Below the pieces are notes generated by a model that was given only the letters and a program-made list of their open reading frames with translations, was not told where the DNA came from and made no database searches. DNA of 64,000 nt from Acanthaster planci. Lineage: Eukaryota; Echinodermata; Asteroidea; Valvatida; Acanthasteridae. A program made the translations under genes and the position numbers. Numbering within the stretch: the first letter of the stretch is position 1; each line of letters starts with the position of its first letter. Of the stretch, positions 32,445 through 44,559 are shown one piece after another. The stretch is from the NCBI RefSeq assembly GCF_001949145.1, contig NW_019091648.1, forward strand, positions 44,391 to 108,390. Direction: 5' to 3'.

Positions 32445-32883
32445 TTACACAAAAACACGACATTCACATAAACAGTCAAGGCGAGTTTTCAAAGGGTGCA
32501 GCACCCAGCACGCTGTTCGGGGTGAGAGTGCCCTCAGGCTTTTCCCTCGGGCCATTCTCACCCACGAACGGCGCACTACTCGTGTTATTATCCTCAACCT
32601 GAGTGCCAGGGGCATCGCTTTCTCCGCCTCACTCCAATTGTTGATCGCCGCAACTCTCTCGAAATAGATTAGGTAGTTGGACCATGGCCCCGTCAAACTT
32701 ATCTGGAATCATCACTTGTCTCCGAGCCTTTGTCTCTGGAAGCCTAGCTTCTGAGGAAACTTGTTGCACGATTACCGGGTCCGCTTCCACAAGTACAGGT
32801 GTGGTACCGCCCCCAATTACTTCAGTAACTGGTAGTTGTGCGCCCTTGACGTGTTGGCGAGGCATGGCTGACGGCCCCTCCAC
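32445..32883 (-). pseudogene. Gypsy gag fragment
   Basis: Two frames. The first ends with RRQVMIPDKFDGAM, the second reads WSNYLIYFERVAAINNWSEA then EKAMPLALRL. The PDKFDG...W..YL.HFE...INNW...EKA pattern is the capsid-like N-terminal region of Gypsy gag. It is cut off after about 60 more residues, close to where the Crypton-bearing insertion begins. Confidence 0.65.
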
Positions 32884-33211
32884 CGTTGACTTTTGTGGAG
32901 CAGCTCTGGTGGCTCCCCTTTGTCTTATTTAGGAAAACTGGCGGGTCACTGAAAGTATAGCCTCTCCCCGGCTGTCTCGACAGGCGTATCTTGGCAAGGT
33001 TCTAAGTGGAACGGAGCTACTGCCGTGGTGCTGCATGGAATACGGGGTGATCCTCCGGGGAGTCTCGCCTGCACTTCTTCAGTGTAAATTTTTCTGGTTG
33101 AATCAAAGCCCTTACTTCCTTGACAAATGCAGTTTGACTGTGTTCCACATGGAATATTAAATGTTTTGTCCGCCGCCACACCGTCAGCAGCATAGTAAGA
33201 AGGGGATACAA

Positions 33212-36200
33212 ATCAATAATTGCTGAAAAATGCTACGGGAAATATATCCCTTTCCCTGTGAATGGCTTCTAAGGTTGATTTTGAGTCCCAATAAATGGAA
33301 ACGTTTATCAACAGAATGTGTGGCCTTTTATCTTCCAGGTCTTATCAAATTCGCTGTCAGAATACGCGTGTATGGAAGGGGTTGCTCAAAGTTTTCCATA
33401 ATGATGGTATTTCGTTCTTGTATTTGTTATTTTTTTTCACACATTTAATTCCAACTTGTTATCAAGGTGGTTTACCTTAAAAGAGGGATAACAATTTGAG
33501 CTTCAAAGCTCAGTTTGAACAGAGATACCCTTCGCTTAAGCTGCTGATTAACCAACAAGTCTCATATAGTTTTAGAAAACTGGTGTGATGGTAACACTTG
33601 ACCTTTTCTAGATAAATTTGGAACACCTAAATATGTATAGAAATACGATAGCAATTTGTGAAAATTCTGGCACACTCGTGAGTATGAAAATGGTGATCGC
33701 TTAAAGCAAACTTTAAGGTAAGTTTAAAACATTTTTGAGCGTTTGCTTTTTTACTACTCATGTTCCTTTTATTATTTTTGCTCAGTCTCATTCATTCGGA
33801 ATTAATAAGATAACCGAACCTGCCACTGTGAACTACAGTTTTTTAATTGATTTATTACGTCAGCACAGAGAGCAAATTTTGCAAAATCCTTACTTGTATC
33901 TGACAGGCATCGCCATCTCTTGACACAGCGTAACTTATAAAAATTCATTCAACAAACTCTCAGTTGAAAATAAGGACTCGCACATATGAAACTTTACCAA
34001 AAAGAGGCATAAGATGCCAAAATCTGGGATAGTTATTGATCACGTTAAATGGACTTCCAGCTTTTCACGTTCTAAGATGCTTTGCCGTTGCTTCCGCTGG
34101 GCAGTCAAGCGAGTTTTATATCAACAACTACATCTGAAAGTTAATTATACTTAGAATATTGTGCCCGGTTTCAAAGATTAAGTTAAGAAAAGCACGGCAG
34201 CAACAAGGCCTTGAACAAACCAAATTAAGTTTCATAGACTCTACCAACATGATGATGAAGGTCACGAAAAAAGGCAGGGATCATTCCACGGTAAAAATCC
34301 TGCGACAGGATTCCTAATACTTTTTCCACGTGAATCGCATAACTGTATAAGACCAACCAAAACACTGAGTTAAAAAAGGTTAGATAAATAACATTTTGTA
34401 TAGCTGTTCGGTGAAAATTTGCCTAAAGGATTGAATCAAGACGACAGATAACAGTTACACGCTAACCGTCCGCAAGCAGCACATGCCCACCTTCTTCCTG
34501 TCTGTTATCCAAAAATTATCCGTCCCACTACCTTTATTTCCTAACATGATATTGCAGACCTTCATCGGTTGGGTCGATCTGTATTGCAAAATTTCTAAAC
34601 AATGCATGACATTTTCCATTTACAAAAGGATCAAACCTTAACGGGCATTTTCACCCTGAAAAACTCTTCCCATAGCATTTTTCATTGATACAAAAAGTTA
34701 AATTTACCCTTCTCACACCACCATCGCTTCCTTTTTGCGTGAATATAATTCTATTTTATTTATTTTTTTTATAATTCTGAGAGTTTCTGAACAAGCCACA
34801 CTTGTAAAAACTTGAAAAATGTTGAAACTATTCAATAATTCCTTCTTGGCTATACATCAGGGGAATCTATTTTGTAACTAGTGCACATTGATATATTTTA
34901 TTATGCATTATTCATTTGACCTTTCTTCAGAAAATGTCAAAATGTACTAGAAACCAAGTATATCACTTGTAGGCTACAAAGAAACTGGGCACCTTTGGAG
35001 AAAAATTTCCCTTCTTACTATATTTCCCATACTTACTTCAATTTGTTATAGTTCTGATGTGTTCGATTCAAGAATTTTTCAATGTTTCTGTCCACAGAAA
35101 TGTGAGTGTTGGATTCCACCAGAGTCCTAAGCATTTTACGTGTTTCATGATATTAACGCCCCAAATATTGATTTCCACAATGATACAGTTTGATTGAATG
35201 GATAAAAGTGCAACTCTCCGTGTTTCAAATGAACGCTTTTATTTAAAGAAATAACAATTTGCTAAAAAAAAAATGAATCACAAGACTTTTCATTTTGAGA
35301 TTTATGTCATTTCGAGTGCTCTTTTGGCGTTGTGTTTAAATCAATATCCACAAGCAAAGAAAACAAAGGGCATCCAGGCTTTCCTGTACCCCTGCCACAA
35401 CAAAATTCTTTGTTTCAAATTTCTTTGTTGATATAGCATGTTTTTCCATTTATCATACATGTATTTGATTTTTCTTCAAATTTTAACCCTTGTAAAGTGA
35501 AACTTTATGGCTGTATGTACCGGGAACTGAGGTGGACCCTGAAAAGAATTTTATAAACAATCCTGTTTTTCTTCGGGAATATTGGTATCCTTTTCCATTT
35601 TCCCTCTTAGACTATTATCTGATATAGACATTTTCCAAACAAATATAATAACCAAAGCCAACGAACCAACCTCAAAGGTTCAACGCGATGGTGACTGACG
35701 ACAGCCATTATATTCTCGTGTACTTCCTTTTAGTTTCTAAACAGTCAAACTTTGTATACGTTTCCAAAAATGCACAGAAAATTTGCAGTTCAATTTTTTG
35801 GGCAATTTAAATTAGACCATTTGTATGAGAACTTTGATGTCTTCAAATTCGTTTGTAAAGGCCGAATTCGAACACAATGCTATTTCTGAAGTACTTGTAT
35901 TCCGACTGGTCTTTCTCTTCTTTTCTTGTTCGTGGCTATTTTGGAAACATAACTATTGACAGATTATTTCATTCACTGCCAAATTTTGAAGTGCTGTTAA
36001 TATGTTGAAAAGAAAGGATAATAACGTTCATTTCAACCTGTTGTCGATTCTGAAATTCTCAAAGTGATATCTCATTTAGCAGATATAACGGCACATATTG
36101 AACAGTGACATTTTGCATGTATTATATACCCACGCAAATACGCCACTGAACTATCGGTATGTGATGAAGTAGTAAAGTTTCAGAAACAAAAACAATAATT

Positions 36201-36323
36201 ATTGATATAAGAATACATTCATTATGTATTCAACCAGTTCTCATGAAATAAATTTCAATTCTGATTCAATGGTAAAGGTAAACATGTCAACGTGTCCTTT
36301 CTTTATCTCTGTTTTATTCACAG
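33212..36323. other. No gene seen; probable intron or upstream region of the GPCR gene
   Basis: AT-rich, unique-looking sequence. I looked for TM1-TM2 exons (GN...V, LAVADL-type blocks) on the plus strand and found none. It ends in the pyrimidine-rich acceptor TTTATTCACAG at 36323. Confidence 0.5.
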
Positions 36324-37286
36324 GTGCGTGGCCACTGGGGATTTGGACTTCCATTGTGTGTAATCTATCTAGCTTTAGATGTAATGCTGTGTACTGCCTC
36401 TATTATTCATCTTTGTGCTATTGCTGTCAACCGCTATCTAGCCGTAACCTTCCCACTTCACTTCTCACGAGAAAGAGTGAACTCTCGTCCACGGATTCTT
36501 GGAACTATTGTACCTGTGTGGATGGTATCACTGGCTATATCTATTCCTCTCTTCGTTCAAGGATTTTTGGACCCTGATAGTACATTACAAAATGAAGGGC
36601 GTGATTGCGGGTATTTTAATTCCACGTTCATCGTCTACTCTTCCATGTGTTCATTCTATGTGCCGCTGGCGGTTATGATCGTGGTGGACTGGAGAGCCGT
36701 CAGGAAGCTTCGCGGAAGAAAAAAAGCTGTGGAATTTGGAGAACCTTCTCCTCGAACCCCCATTCAGCAGGTTAACAGCAACTCAACAACTGTCAGCTGT
36801 GGAGACTCCCCGGCACATGATAACCCTACGGCAAATGGTAGTAAAAGTGTTGATGCAATCAGAAAAAGATCACTTCGAATAACATTCTGTGCTGGAGTGA
36901 AAAAGTCCAGTGTTGGTTACGGAAGTACCCAAACAGAAGCAATTAAAACAAGACAACGGTGGATGACAAGCAAGAGAGAACGTCGTGCAGCCAAAACACT
37001 TGTGGTTGTGTTTGTGTGTTTTATTGTTCTATGGCTACCTTTCTTCGTCGTTCACCTCCTGAGTGGTGTTTGCTCGTCGTGTCACCCACCCAATGAACTT
37101 TTCATTGTGTTTACTTGGCTTGGCTATATTTCTTCAGCAGTTAACCCGTGCATATACACGTGTTTTAATTTAGACTTCCGACGAGCATTTATGCGGATCA
37201 TAACATGTGACAAGCACCCTAGACGTGTGTCACGACATGCTGATCTTACAACTACCCATACTCTACGGACAAGCTTACGATCATAA
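36324..37286 (+). CDS. D2-like dopamine-type receptor, exon covering TM3-TM7
   Basis: A single open exon of 320 codons after the acceptor TTATTCACAG. Residue 1 is Val (GTG), so this is an internal-to-last exon and TM1-TM2 lie upstream. Visible class A features: Cys12 at the top of TM3 and Cys95 in ECL2 (disulphide pair), Asp19 (3.32, amine anchor) in LALDVMLCTASI, NRY (36-38) where DRY is expected, TM5 with YSSMCSFYVP (Ser106, Ser107, Ser110, the catechol serines), a long basic ICL3 (about 127-222), TM6 WLPFFVVH (Trp237, His244) and TM7 WLGYISSAVNPCIY. The FNLDFRRAF helix 8 is followed by Cys285. The set fits D2-like dopamine receptors best; related biogenic-amine receptors cannot be excluded. 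It would couple amine binding to G proteins at the plasma membrane. No frame damage. Confidence 0.85.
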   Translation: MRGHWGFGLPLCVIYLALDVMLCTASIIHLCAIAVNRYLAVTFPLHFSRERVNSRPRILGTIVPVWMVSLAISIPLFVQGFLDPDSTLQNEGRDCGYFNSTFIVYSSMCSFYVPLAVMIVVDWRAVRKLRGRKKAVEFGEPSPRTPIQQVNSNSTTVSCGDSPAHDNPTANGSKSVDAIRKRSLRITFCAGVKKSSVGYGSTQTEAIKTRQRWMTSKRERRAAKTLVVVFVCFIVLWLPFFVVHLLSGVCSSCHPPNELFIVFTWLGYISSAVNPCIYTCFNLDFRRAFMRIITCDKHPRRVSRHADLTTTHTLRTSLRS

Positions 37287-38998
37287 CTGCATGATGTTCT
37301 ACGGTTTCAAGCCTTGGTAAAATTACAGTGCGGATGAGCATCACTGAAGGACAAGATATTTTAGTGAAATGAATTTTAGGGTCTAGTTTCCAGTCAAGAA
37401 AGTTTGAGACATCTGGACTGGTACAATACATTTTAGGTTCGACGTAAGACAAGTAATGTAACGTTTTCTCAAAGTCAAATATTAAATATACTTACCGCGT
37501 GCTCACACTCTGACGCAGTATCGCAGTCTTCTAGTCACAGGAAACTTGTGTGATTCCCCAGAGACGAAAAACTTTTGGCTGTATTATGTTTGCCTTGTTT
37601 CAAAATACAATCGAAAGTCTATGCAAAATACTTGGATGAAAACCCGTACAATGAATATTTGTAATAGTTCATTTTGCAATCTATGTTGGTGACTTCTACG
37701 GCACCTATAACGCAAGTGCAGTAACACATCTGATACAAAACGGATTTCGGTCATCGGGATTCAAGTATTAATATTATAAGCATACTGTTAAAAAGGGTAA
37801 GATTTCTCACAACCTGAAATATATGTGGCTCGCATGATTTCTTCCTCAGCCGTGTCACGTAATTTGCAGCTTTCGAGGTTATTAATTTCTGCACGCTGGC
37901 TGTCGTAATACAAATAATTTATTTTAGTTACCTAATAATGCTTCAAATTACTTATAACTGGTATCACAAGCATTGTGTATTTTACTACTTGATTGCATCC
38001 ATCTTGAAGTACCAGGCGTCTTTCACCGAAAATGTACGGGTATAGCGTAATTTGTTAGAAGTATCGATACGCCCATTCCAAAAATCTGCAAAATAAGATG
38101 TACGTATTCGTATATTTGGACTTTCTTTTTTTTCCCAAAATATCTTGGAAATAACAGATTTCTTTCTTTAAATAAACTTTAGTAGATTCCTACATTTGAA
38201 AGTCCATAACACGTCAAGAAACTTAAAATAACAATAGTCGCGGAATCGTATAGATGAGAAGTAGGTCATTATATTAAAACCAGCCAGTTAACGGGTCCAG
38301 CCTACGCAAACTATAGCCTTACAATCAAAATGTTACTTAAAAAAAAATTCACATGTTATAAAATTCTCAAATTCTCAATTCAGGAATCTTACGAAGTAAT
38401 ATATCCGTCTTGTGTACGAATANGAAAAATGGGGCTTCGAATAAGTAAGATAGTGGTACAATTGTTTCTTGTTTTGTCTCATTTATAGGTATTAAATTAG
38501 TTCACTCTCAATGTTCCCTACCGTAATTTCCATCGTCAACCATACAGAGAAAACATGTCAGATCTCTTTCTTCTTTTACTTGTGACAGATAACCTAAAGA
38601 AAAAAAAATCCACATATGTCTACAGGTTCGCTGGACCTTTTTAATACCCTTGCATTCTGCTAATTTAAATATATGCTGACTTGTGAATCTGCAATGAATC
38701 TGCAAGAACGTATTTATCAGCCCCACAAATTTCTGTTGTGTCAAATGTATGATAAGTGACCCAATTAAAGTTGATGCGTGTTTTTTAAATTAAGCTTGTG
38801 GTCATGTGAATTTCATTTCTATATTGCGGAAGTTAGAACGTTTGTTAAAAACCTACCCTGGACTTGGCGGATGTGTATTTGCAAATGCAGCCGTTAGTAT
38901 GGTCATGAGCACAACAACTTCTCACTCCTTGGTCTCCCAGATTTTTGACATTGCAGTCATATCACTTTTGCCAATACCTTACCTCCTTTTATGATCTC
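37287..38998. other. 3' region of the GPCR gene; no further gene seen
   Basis: AT-rich. ATTAAATATA near 37481 could serve as a poly(A) signal. One undetermined base (n) at 38423. Confidence 0.45.
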
Positions 38999-39271
38999 TT
39001 AGCTCTGAGAAGATGTTGATTCCAGGTGTATTTCTGCTTTTGAGGCTTCTGTCACTTCCTCCACGGCGGGGAGGTTTTGAACTTCTCTGCTCCAATAGGA
39101 TGGGACTTGGTATTTGTAGTTGTGGAGGTTTTCTGCAGCACTTGGCTCATCGGTTGAGTACTGCAGTGTTTCCCATGAGCGTCTGACATGAAGGAACCCA
39201 ATCCTACAGGATTGGGTATTTTCGATGCCTTTCCACTTTTTCATATCCAGTTTTTGTGTACTTTTCAGCAT
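38999..39271 (-). CDS. Unrecognised ORF, possibly an exon or repeat-encoded fragment
   Basis: 90 codons with protein-like composition: SWETLQYSTDEPSAAENLHN, YQVPSYWSREVQNLPAVEEV, EIHLESTSSQS. I do not recognise the family and see no splice sites or partner exons. The plus strand over the same interval has shorter ORFs that look like shadows. Confidence 0.3.
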   Translation of the reverse strand: MLKSTQKLDMKKWKGIENTQSCRIGFLHVRRSWETLQYSTDEPSAAENLHNYKYQVPSYWSREVQNLPAVEEVTEASKAEIHLESTSSQS

Positions 39272-40339
39272 TCCATGGATCCTGAAGTTCTACTTGTTTT
39301 GCTTATACCTGATGTACTTGTTACCCAGAGTGATCTTTTCTTGCCGTGCACCCCAAGCACATTTTCACCTCATTGAGTTCAGCACCTCTTTGACGACCTC
39401 GGAGACGTTTGAAATGGAAAGACAACAGCGTGACAGCCTGTGTCGCTGCTTTGAAAGCCAGAGGCTGTAAAGAAGGAAGAAGGAGACGAAAACAGAAGCA
39501 GTTATAAAAGCGGTTCTCAACAGGACATGGCAAAATTTCAATGCGTCTGATAAACTGAAGTGGGTGTTGGAGCAAAAATGAACGTGTTAACCTGACAACA
39601 AAGCAGGCCCTGCATTTGAGTTCGATTCAATGTCCTGGCGCCCCATCTTGGCTGTTACCTTTTGTTGATGCGCCTCGGACACAAAATGATTCACCTGTAT
39701 GTTGTAAATATGTCATTTACGACCACTTACAAACATCAAATTTCCTCCGTGTTCAACTCGTTCTTGTTGGGGACTTTACCGCCGTCAGTGGTGATTAAAT
39801 GTGAGGGCTTCAAGGAAGTACCTGGCAATTTTGGGTCTAGCTGCATCAATGACAATTCTCTTTCCTTGCCATCCATCTCTGCATTTTCAAGTTAGCCATC
39901 GTAAGTTTCTGATTTAAAAAGTATTTTTCACTTCCTTTCAAGGATTGCCCAAAGGGTAAGGAGCTTTAAATGTCATTGCGCACGCTAGTCCCACTGATTT
40001 TTATATTACGGTGTAGTAGCCTCCAATGATCAACATCCGGTTGTGGTCATCAAACACTTTAAATGCACTTGCTGCCACCAGCGCCAACGAAAACCTTTGA
40101 TTAGCGTCATTGTGAAACTGCGTAACTGCTGTTAAGGAAAAATTAATTAAAGCATGTACCAGCACTGTGCTGCAGTACAATGTGAAGGAAGAGCTCCAGA
40201 ACATAATAAAGTTTATGAACAGCAGCAAATGTTTATTTCCAGTGATTTTGCCTACTGGTTAAATTAGAAAAATATTAAATTTCGTTAAATAGAAACAGAC
40301 ATTTTAAATAAAAAACCAACGTACAAAAATCTGCTATAT
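39272..40339. other. No gene seen
   Basis: Sequence between the unknown ORF and Polinton fragment 2. Several short ORFs on both strands, none with a recognisable motif. Confidence 0.4.
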
Positions 40340-40359
40340 GTTTAATAATTACATTTTAT

Positions 40360-40850
40360 GTTTGCAGTTTATCGTAATAGCAGTATTCATAATCTTCAAT
40401 TAAACTGCGGCAAAAATCGGTGTCTATAAACCGGTCAGGATCGAATCTATTGTATTTCTTGTCGCTTTTGGCGGCAGCTAAAAAGTCATACGCTATTTGT
40501 TACTTCTTTGGGATAATTTGCACAGTTTGCACCGGTTTTTCCTTCTCTTATGTTCACAAATAAAAGCTCCACAGCATTTGACATATAGATGTCTTTGTTT
40601 CTTATCCTCACAGATTGAAGAGCCTCTGCATTGGATTCATAGGTTTCTTTCTTTGCCGTTGGGACACTTACTCCGATTATAATAAATCAATATTTATTAT
40701 AAAAAATAAATAATAAATTGCCAACTCATTACAACTGATACGGTTGTATCGCATAATTCCAAATCTTTTTCTTTTTGGCATTTATTACAAAATTTTGTCT
40801 CCCTCTTAATATCGATGTTGCATAAATTGATTTTTTCTCTTTTTTATTCA
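40360..40850 (-). pseudogene. Zinc-cluster protein, Polinton copy 2
   Basis: Keeps SDKKYNRFDPDRFIDTDF and LIEDYEYCYYDK near 40370-40450, matching the C-terminus of 9150-9525. The cysteine-rich N-terminal part is only faintly readable. Multiple stops. Confidence 0.6.
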
Positions 40851-40859
40851 CATTAAAAA

Positions 40860-41250
40860 GTATGACACAGGCGGCTTAGTATTTAACTCAGTTAAACATC
40901 GCGATCAAAGCAGTCTGATTGCAGTAAGCACTGAATTAAATTTCTGAGTAATGCCTGCCACTGAAAGCGATTCGACTTAAGGCACATGTACTGCTATACC
41001 TAGATTTTTGGTGATATTTAATAAACTGATCTGAGGCACAATCGTGAACAATAAACAACGTGTTTACGACATCAAACGGCTTTTTAGTAAGGATCCATTT
41101 TTTCTCTGTCTAAATTGGACAGGTGTACATCGGTGTATATTTCTTAAATAACGTAACGATTGCTTCAAATGCGAACGTGTACTCCCGTTCCAAAATATCT
41201 TAGACCTACTGAGTCTTCCTGCTGCCGGTCTTTACAAACAATTAAAGCAC
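40860..41250 (-). pseudogene. Packaging ATPase, Polinton copy 2
   Basis: Walker A remnant KTGSRKTQ (Gly to Arg where copy 1 has Asp) near 41230, then TFAFEAIVTLF, VVNTLFIVHDCASDQFIKYH (Walker B Asp replaced by His) and CALSRIAFSGRHY. A central stretch is shorter than in copy 1. Several stops. Confidence 0.65.
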
Positions 41251-41254
41251 AATG

Positions 41255-42431
41255 CCAACTAAACTTTTAAAGTTACTGTTGCGAACCTTCAATTGCGCAT
41301 CCATTATCAAATAAACGTAAATGTAGAGCAGAACTGCCTCTATTTCTGCAGACCTATTTCTGCTTGTCGTTCAAGCTGAATCGAAATATCACCAGCACCA
41401 CCAAGAGGTCTACCAGATCCATGCGCCGAGTTATTGTCGGAACTTCAGAAATCGAGCCAAAGGCCGTACAATTATGTTTCAGGTCGACGCCTGCAAGATT
41501 CAGATCTTTACTCTGCCGGATTCCGTATCCGAGTCTCCAAAGAACTAGCTGTGTTGATAATTGAACAGTCCGTGCGAAAATAGCTGATTGGGCGTTAGCG
41601 ACGGTTACGCTGGTTTTTGTGATATGCGGATTATAAAATCTCTCCGGATTCTTTACAGTGGGATCTTTGAACAAGATCAAAACGCCTTTCAAACCTTTAA
41701 TCGTTCAATCTATCTTGATGTTCCACAACATGTCTGATTTATTTACGCCCTGCTTTTTCCACGAGTGAATGCAGTCGAACAGATAATACACATAACCCTT
41801 ATGCTTTCACTGCAAACTTTGGGCCAAGATTCGATTGGTTACAACTTCATATTGCAAAATTAAACCAAAATGCTGTACTCCTCGGCATTGTCTGTGTTTT
41901 TATTCACTTTATCGTGCCCGTTTTAAGTCAACTGGTAAGTCAACGTCTCTTTAAAACTCGAGGGATAAAAATGGTCCGTGATCGGACGGCACGTCCAACG
42001 GAATGCCATATCTGTTCTTCTACGCGTCGGTGATGGATTTGTCTTTACAATTGTTGGGCTGCTTCGTTTTTGTAGCCTGTTTCCAGTCGCAACTTTGCCA
42101 CAATTAAACGTTCCTAGCCAAAATGAGCCATATTTTAGTTTGTTTTATCGGCAGCCAATTGTCTTTACAAGTTTGAATTACGTCTGCATCGCGATTTTAT
42201 TGCCGTGACTGATATTGATTGAGTTCTGAAATTAAGTAACGCACGAGGTTGTTCTATTGGTATCTCGAGTTTAAACGCCATTTTTTGCAGCTGGTACAAC
42301 ATCGTCGTACTCAATGCAGGAAATTTGACGTCTAGCTTGTGACCTGCAGCGTTTGTGTTCAGGTACGTGTAATAGTGACCTCAGGTTTTTCGCTTGGCTT
42401 GGGTTCAGTTTTTTGTTTATTGACTCACCAT
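41255..42431 (-). pseudogene. Major capsid protein, Polinton copy 2
   Basis: Starts MVSQ followed by a stop. Readable blocks: AAGHKLDVKFPALSTT, MAFKLEIP, GVLILFKDPTVKNPERFYN followed by PHITKTSVTV, and KDLNLAGVDL. These line up in order with 11492-10266. Many frameshifts and stops. Useful mainly as a comparison that confirms the reading of the intact-length copy. Confidence 0.65.
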
Positions 42432-42462
42432 GTTTTATTATAGACAGTTATATATTCTAAAC

Positions 42463-42671
42463 CATTTACCTCCAAACTGCAAACACAAATGAAATAGCGA
42501 TCAATGATACACCCACTGCGAAAAGTACGTTTTCATATTTGCCAATAAATCACGCTTGTGAAACATTTCGTAGCTCATTTCGTTAAATACCTCTTGGATC
42601 TCTAAAACCATGTCACCCCAAGTGATCAATGTCGGCTCGAAAGTCACCTAGCATAGATTTGATGTTTCGAA
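42463..42671 (-). pseudogene. Small coil/TM protein, Polinton copy 2
   Basis: NIKSMLGDFRADIDH, LEIQEVFNEMSYEMFHKR and a C-terminal VGVSLIAISFVFAVW segment match 11748-11512. The N-terminal few codons are replaced by TatD sequence at the junction; one frameshift at about 42615. Confidence 0.55.
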
Positions 42672-43507
42672 CATCGTATGGGGCGTCGGTTTCCATGAGT
42701 CTGTCTATGGGATGTGCTCAACTACGTCCCGTGGTTCTGGTCTTCCCAAAGTAACAACATTTGCTAAATAGATTTTGGAATGCTCGACACCCCTCTCGAG
42801 CCCTTTCCCAGCATGTAACCAGTGCAAGTGCTTCTTATGCAAATTTGGCAGTGACTCGAGAGCTATTTTTAGACAGTCTCCTTCAGCGTTGCGGCAGTGT
42901 ATCACAACTGGCACTTTCAGCTCATCTTTGTGCTGATCGTGTGCCCGAGTGGTAGCCTAAACCAAGTCTCACCGAATACACAGAATTTGGGATGTTCAAG
43001 AACCTGGCGATGACAGAGTCGGCTTCTGGGGTGATTTCCTGGCGTTCTTAGGGTGGAAACCAAAAACACCCGTAGTAGTCAATTCTATTCTTTTCTGCTT
43101 ACAAAAAGTGCCCTCGTCACAGAACATGGCTATACACCCTCTTAAGCCTTCACTGTCGAGGTCAAGGCCAATGAAGAATGAATCTACGCTTCCAAGTGTC
43201 CAGAAGAGACTTGGAACAACCTATCAAGGTGGCTGTGGTAGTCTGCAAAATTTTCGGTGCCAGTTGAGGAATCGTTCCATAATAGGAGGCGCTGTAGGAA
43301 TCTCCACTGGAACAATGAAGATACGCACTTTTCTGACCAACTCATGAAGATCAGGCTCGGGAACGAATGGGCCGTGGCGCTGGACGTGAGGGGCAATTTC
43401 CCACCGTTGTTGGCAGGGGAAGAATGGGAACACCCAGGTTGAGGACAAGCTTGTTTCTTGTCACTTAGTTGATTTTGACATTTGCCACCTTTGGATAACT
43501 GAAACAC
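42672..43507 (-). pseudogene. TatD-family metal-dependent DNase, TATDN2-like
   Basis: Motifs in order on the minus strand: ADYHSHLDRLF (HxH metal site, about 43230), FIGLDLDSEGLRGCIAMF, GVFGFHPKNA, PVVIHCRNAEGDCLKI (42914 onward), LHKKHLHWLHAGKG, and IPIDRLMETDAPYDV. These cover the metal-binding residues of TatD hydrolases (3'-5' exonuclease/endonuclease, DNA repair or apoptosis-related). Frameshifts lie near 43250, 43020 and 42715. The upstream part (43507-43260) carries a leader with FVPEPDLHELVRKV that I do not recognise. The gene is sandwiched between a truncated Gypsy RT (ends about 43520) and Polinton fragment 2, and is cut right after ETDAPY. It may be a retrocopy, a transduced domain, or part of a TATDN2-like gene family linked to retroelements. 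Confidence 0.7.
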
Positions 43508-43519
43508 CTATCAGGTTTG

Positions 43520-44102
43520 GGAGACATGTCCTTGCTGTTTACTTATATATCTTATATTCAAATAAACCATTGCTTGGTGATGAACGCCATTTCATGTCTT
43601 ACCAATTCCAAGAGCTCAATTTGATAATATCCACTACACATATCTAGCGTACTGAAGAATTGAGTTCCTTCCAACACATCTAAAACACTCGTCAATATTT
43701 GAGATTGGAAAATCATTTTTCACAGTCACATTGTTTAAAGTTCTGTAGTCAATACAATAATGGACTTTACCGTCTTTCTTCCCGGCAAGGATGGGAAGCC
43801 CATTCTGAAGAGGAAGGCTTTATAACTCCTACGGGAAAACAATGAATCTAAATTTTTTTTCCTTCCCTTTCGAACCCCATTTGCGTTCTCCGTTTGCCTG
43901 ATGGAAATTGTTTGATTTCGTGAAATCTACCTAGATCGATACCATTTTTTAAAAATGCATCGGCATATCCCGCCAATGCGTCAACTAAGATGTGCGATTC
44001 GTTTGCACTTAGGTGTTCAGATGATCTTTTCCAAAGGTCTTGAAGGGGAAGTTTCTCGATTTGCTTAAACAAGGGAGGAAGGATTTGCTTAAACAAGGGC
44101 AA
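43520..44102 (-). pseudogene. Gypsy reverse transcriptase, N-terminal part
   Basis: Reads LPLQDLWKRSSEHLSANESH, the pre-RT linker with YADAFLKNGIDLGRFHEI; then, with frameshifts, GLPILAGKKDGKVHYCIDYR followed by TLNNVTVKNDFP, and GYYQIELLE near 43590. Lacks the catalytic Asp-Asp region. Confidence 0.65.
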
Positions 44103-44559
44103 GCACTTTCCCTAATTCCTACCAACAATACGTTAAGGTCCGGCTAAAGCCGATCCTGACTCGTATTTTTGGTTAGGGTTTGCATTATCACAAGTTTCGT
44201 CTGGGACATTAGGCGACAAGGGATTCAGACCAAGCAGAGGCCGGTCTTGATTCCTTTTCGAGAACAAATCAGTCTTTGTATTGTCATATACTTCTTGCAC
44301 CTCTTCAGCTCTACCTATTACATGACCCCTTTTTCAGGTGAGTATATTCATCGCTATCATTGTGCAACATAATAGCTTAAGCGAAACCCAAGGTGTAGGG
44401 TATGAACAATCCTTTTGTGTTCTTGCTCAGGAGCATGGATAATGTAGGTCTTAACCCTGGTCTCAGTTGAGGTCAACATTTGTCTGCAAGTTTTTGTCAA
44501 GTACGATTTTCTGAACAGAATACTTTTCTTTCCCAACTTTTCTCATCTGAGCCTTGAAT

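Larger units (their letters stand above)
29050..33211 (-). mobile_element. Decayed Gypsy-type LTR retrotransposon with nested Crypton
   Basis: Read on the minus strand the order is gag (32883-32445), insertion with a Crypton recombinase (about 32440-30740), eroded zinc knuckle and aspartic protease (about 30690-30285), then RT pieces (30135-29340). About 150 residues of the RT core are deleted and no integrase is left. LTRs were not identified. The stretch 33211-32890 is gag-side sequence without a recognisable motif. Confidence 0.7.
40340..42671 (-). mobile_element. Polinton fragment 2 (zinc cluster, ATPase, capsid, small TM gene)
   Basis: Collinear with 9150-11750 of the main Polinton and in the same orientation, but more decayed. 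No TIR, integrase or polymerase. The right boundary is sharp: capsid-side sequence meets a TatD gene at about 42672. Confidence 0.8.

Noticed and set aside
36224-36577. Plus-strand ORF overlapping the GPCR exon in another frame
   Set aside because: It crosses the splice acceptor and is out of frame with the conserved receptor sequence.
42649-42700. METDAPYD as the start of the small coil/TM gene in Polinton fragment 2
   Set aside because: DRLMETDAPYD is the C-terminal TatD motif; the Polinton sequence begins only after it, so this is a junction and not a native start.
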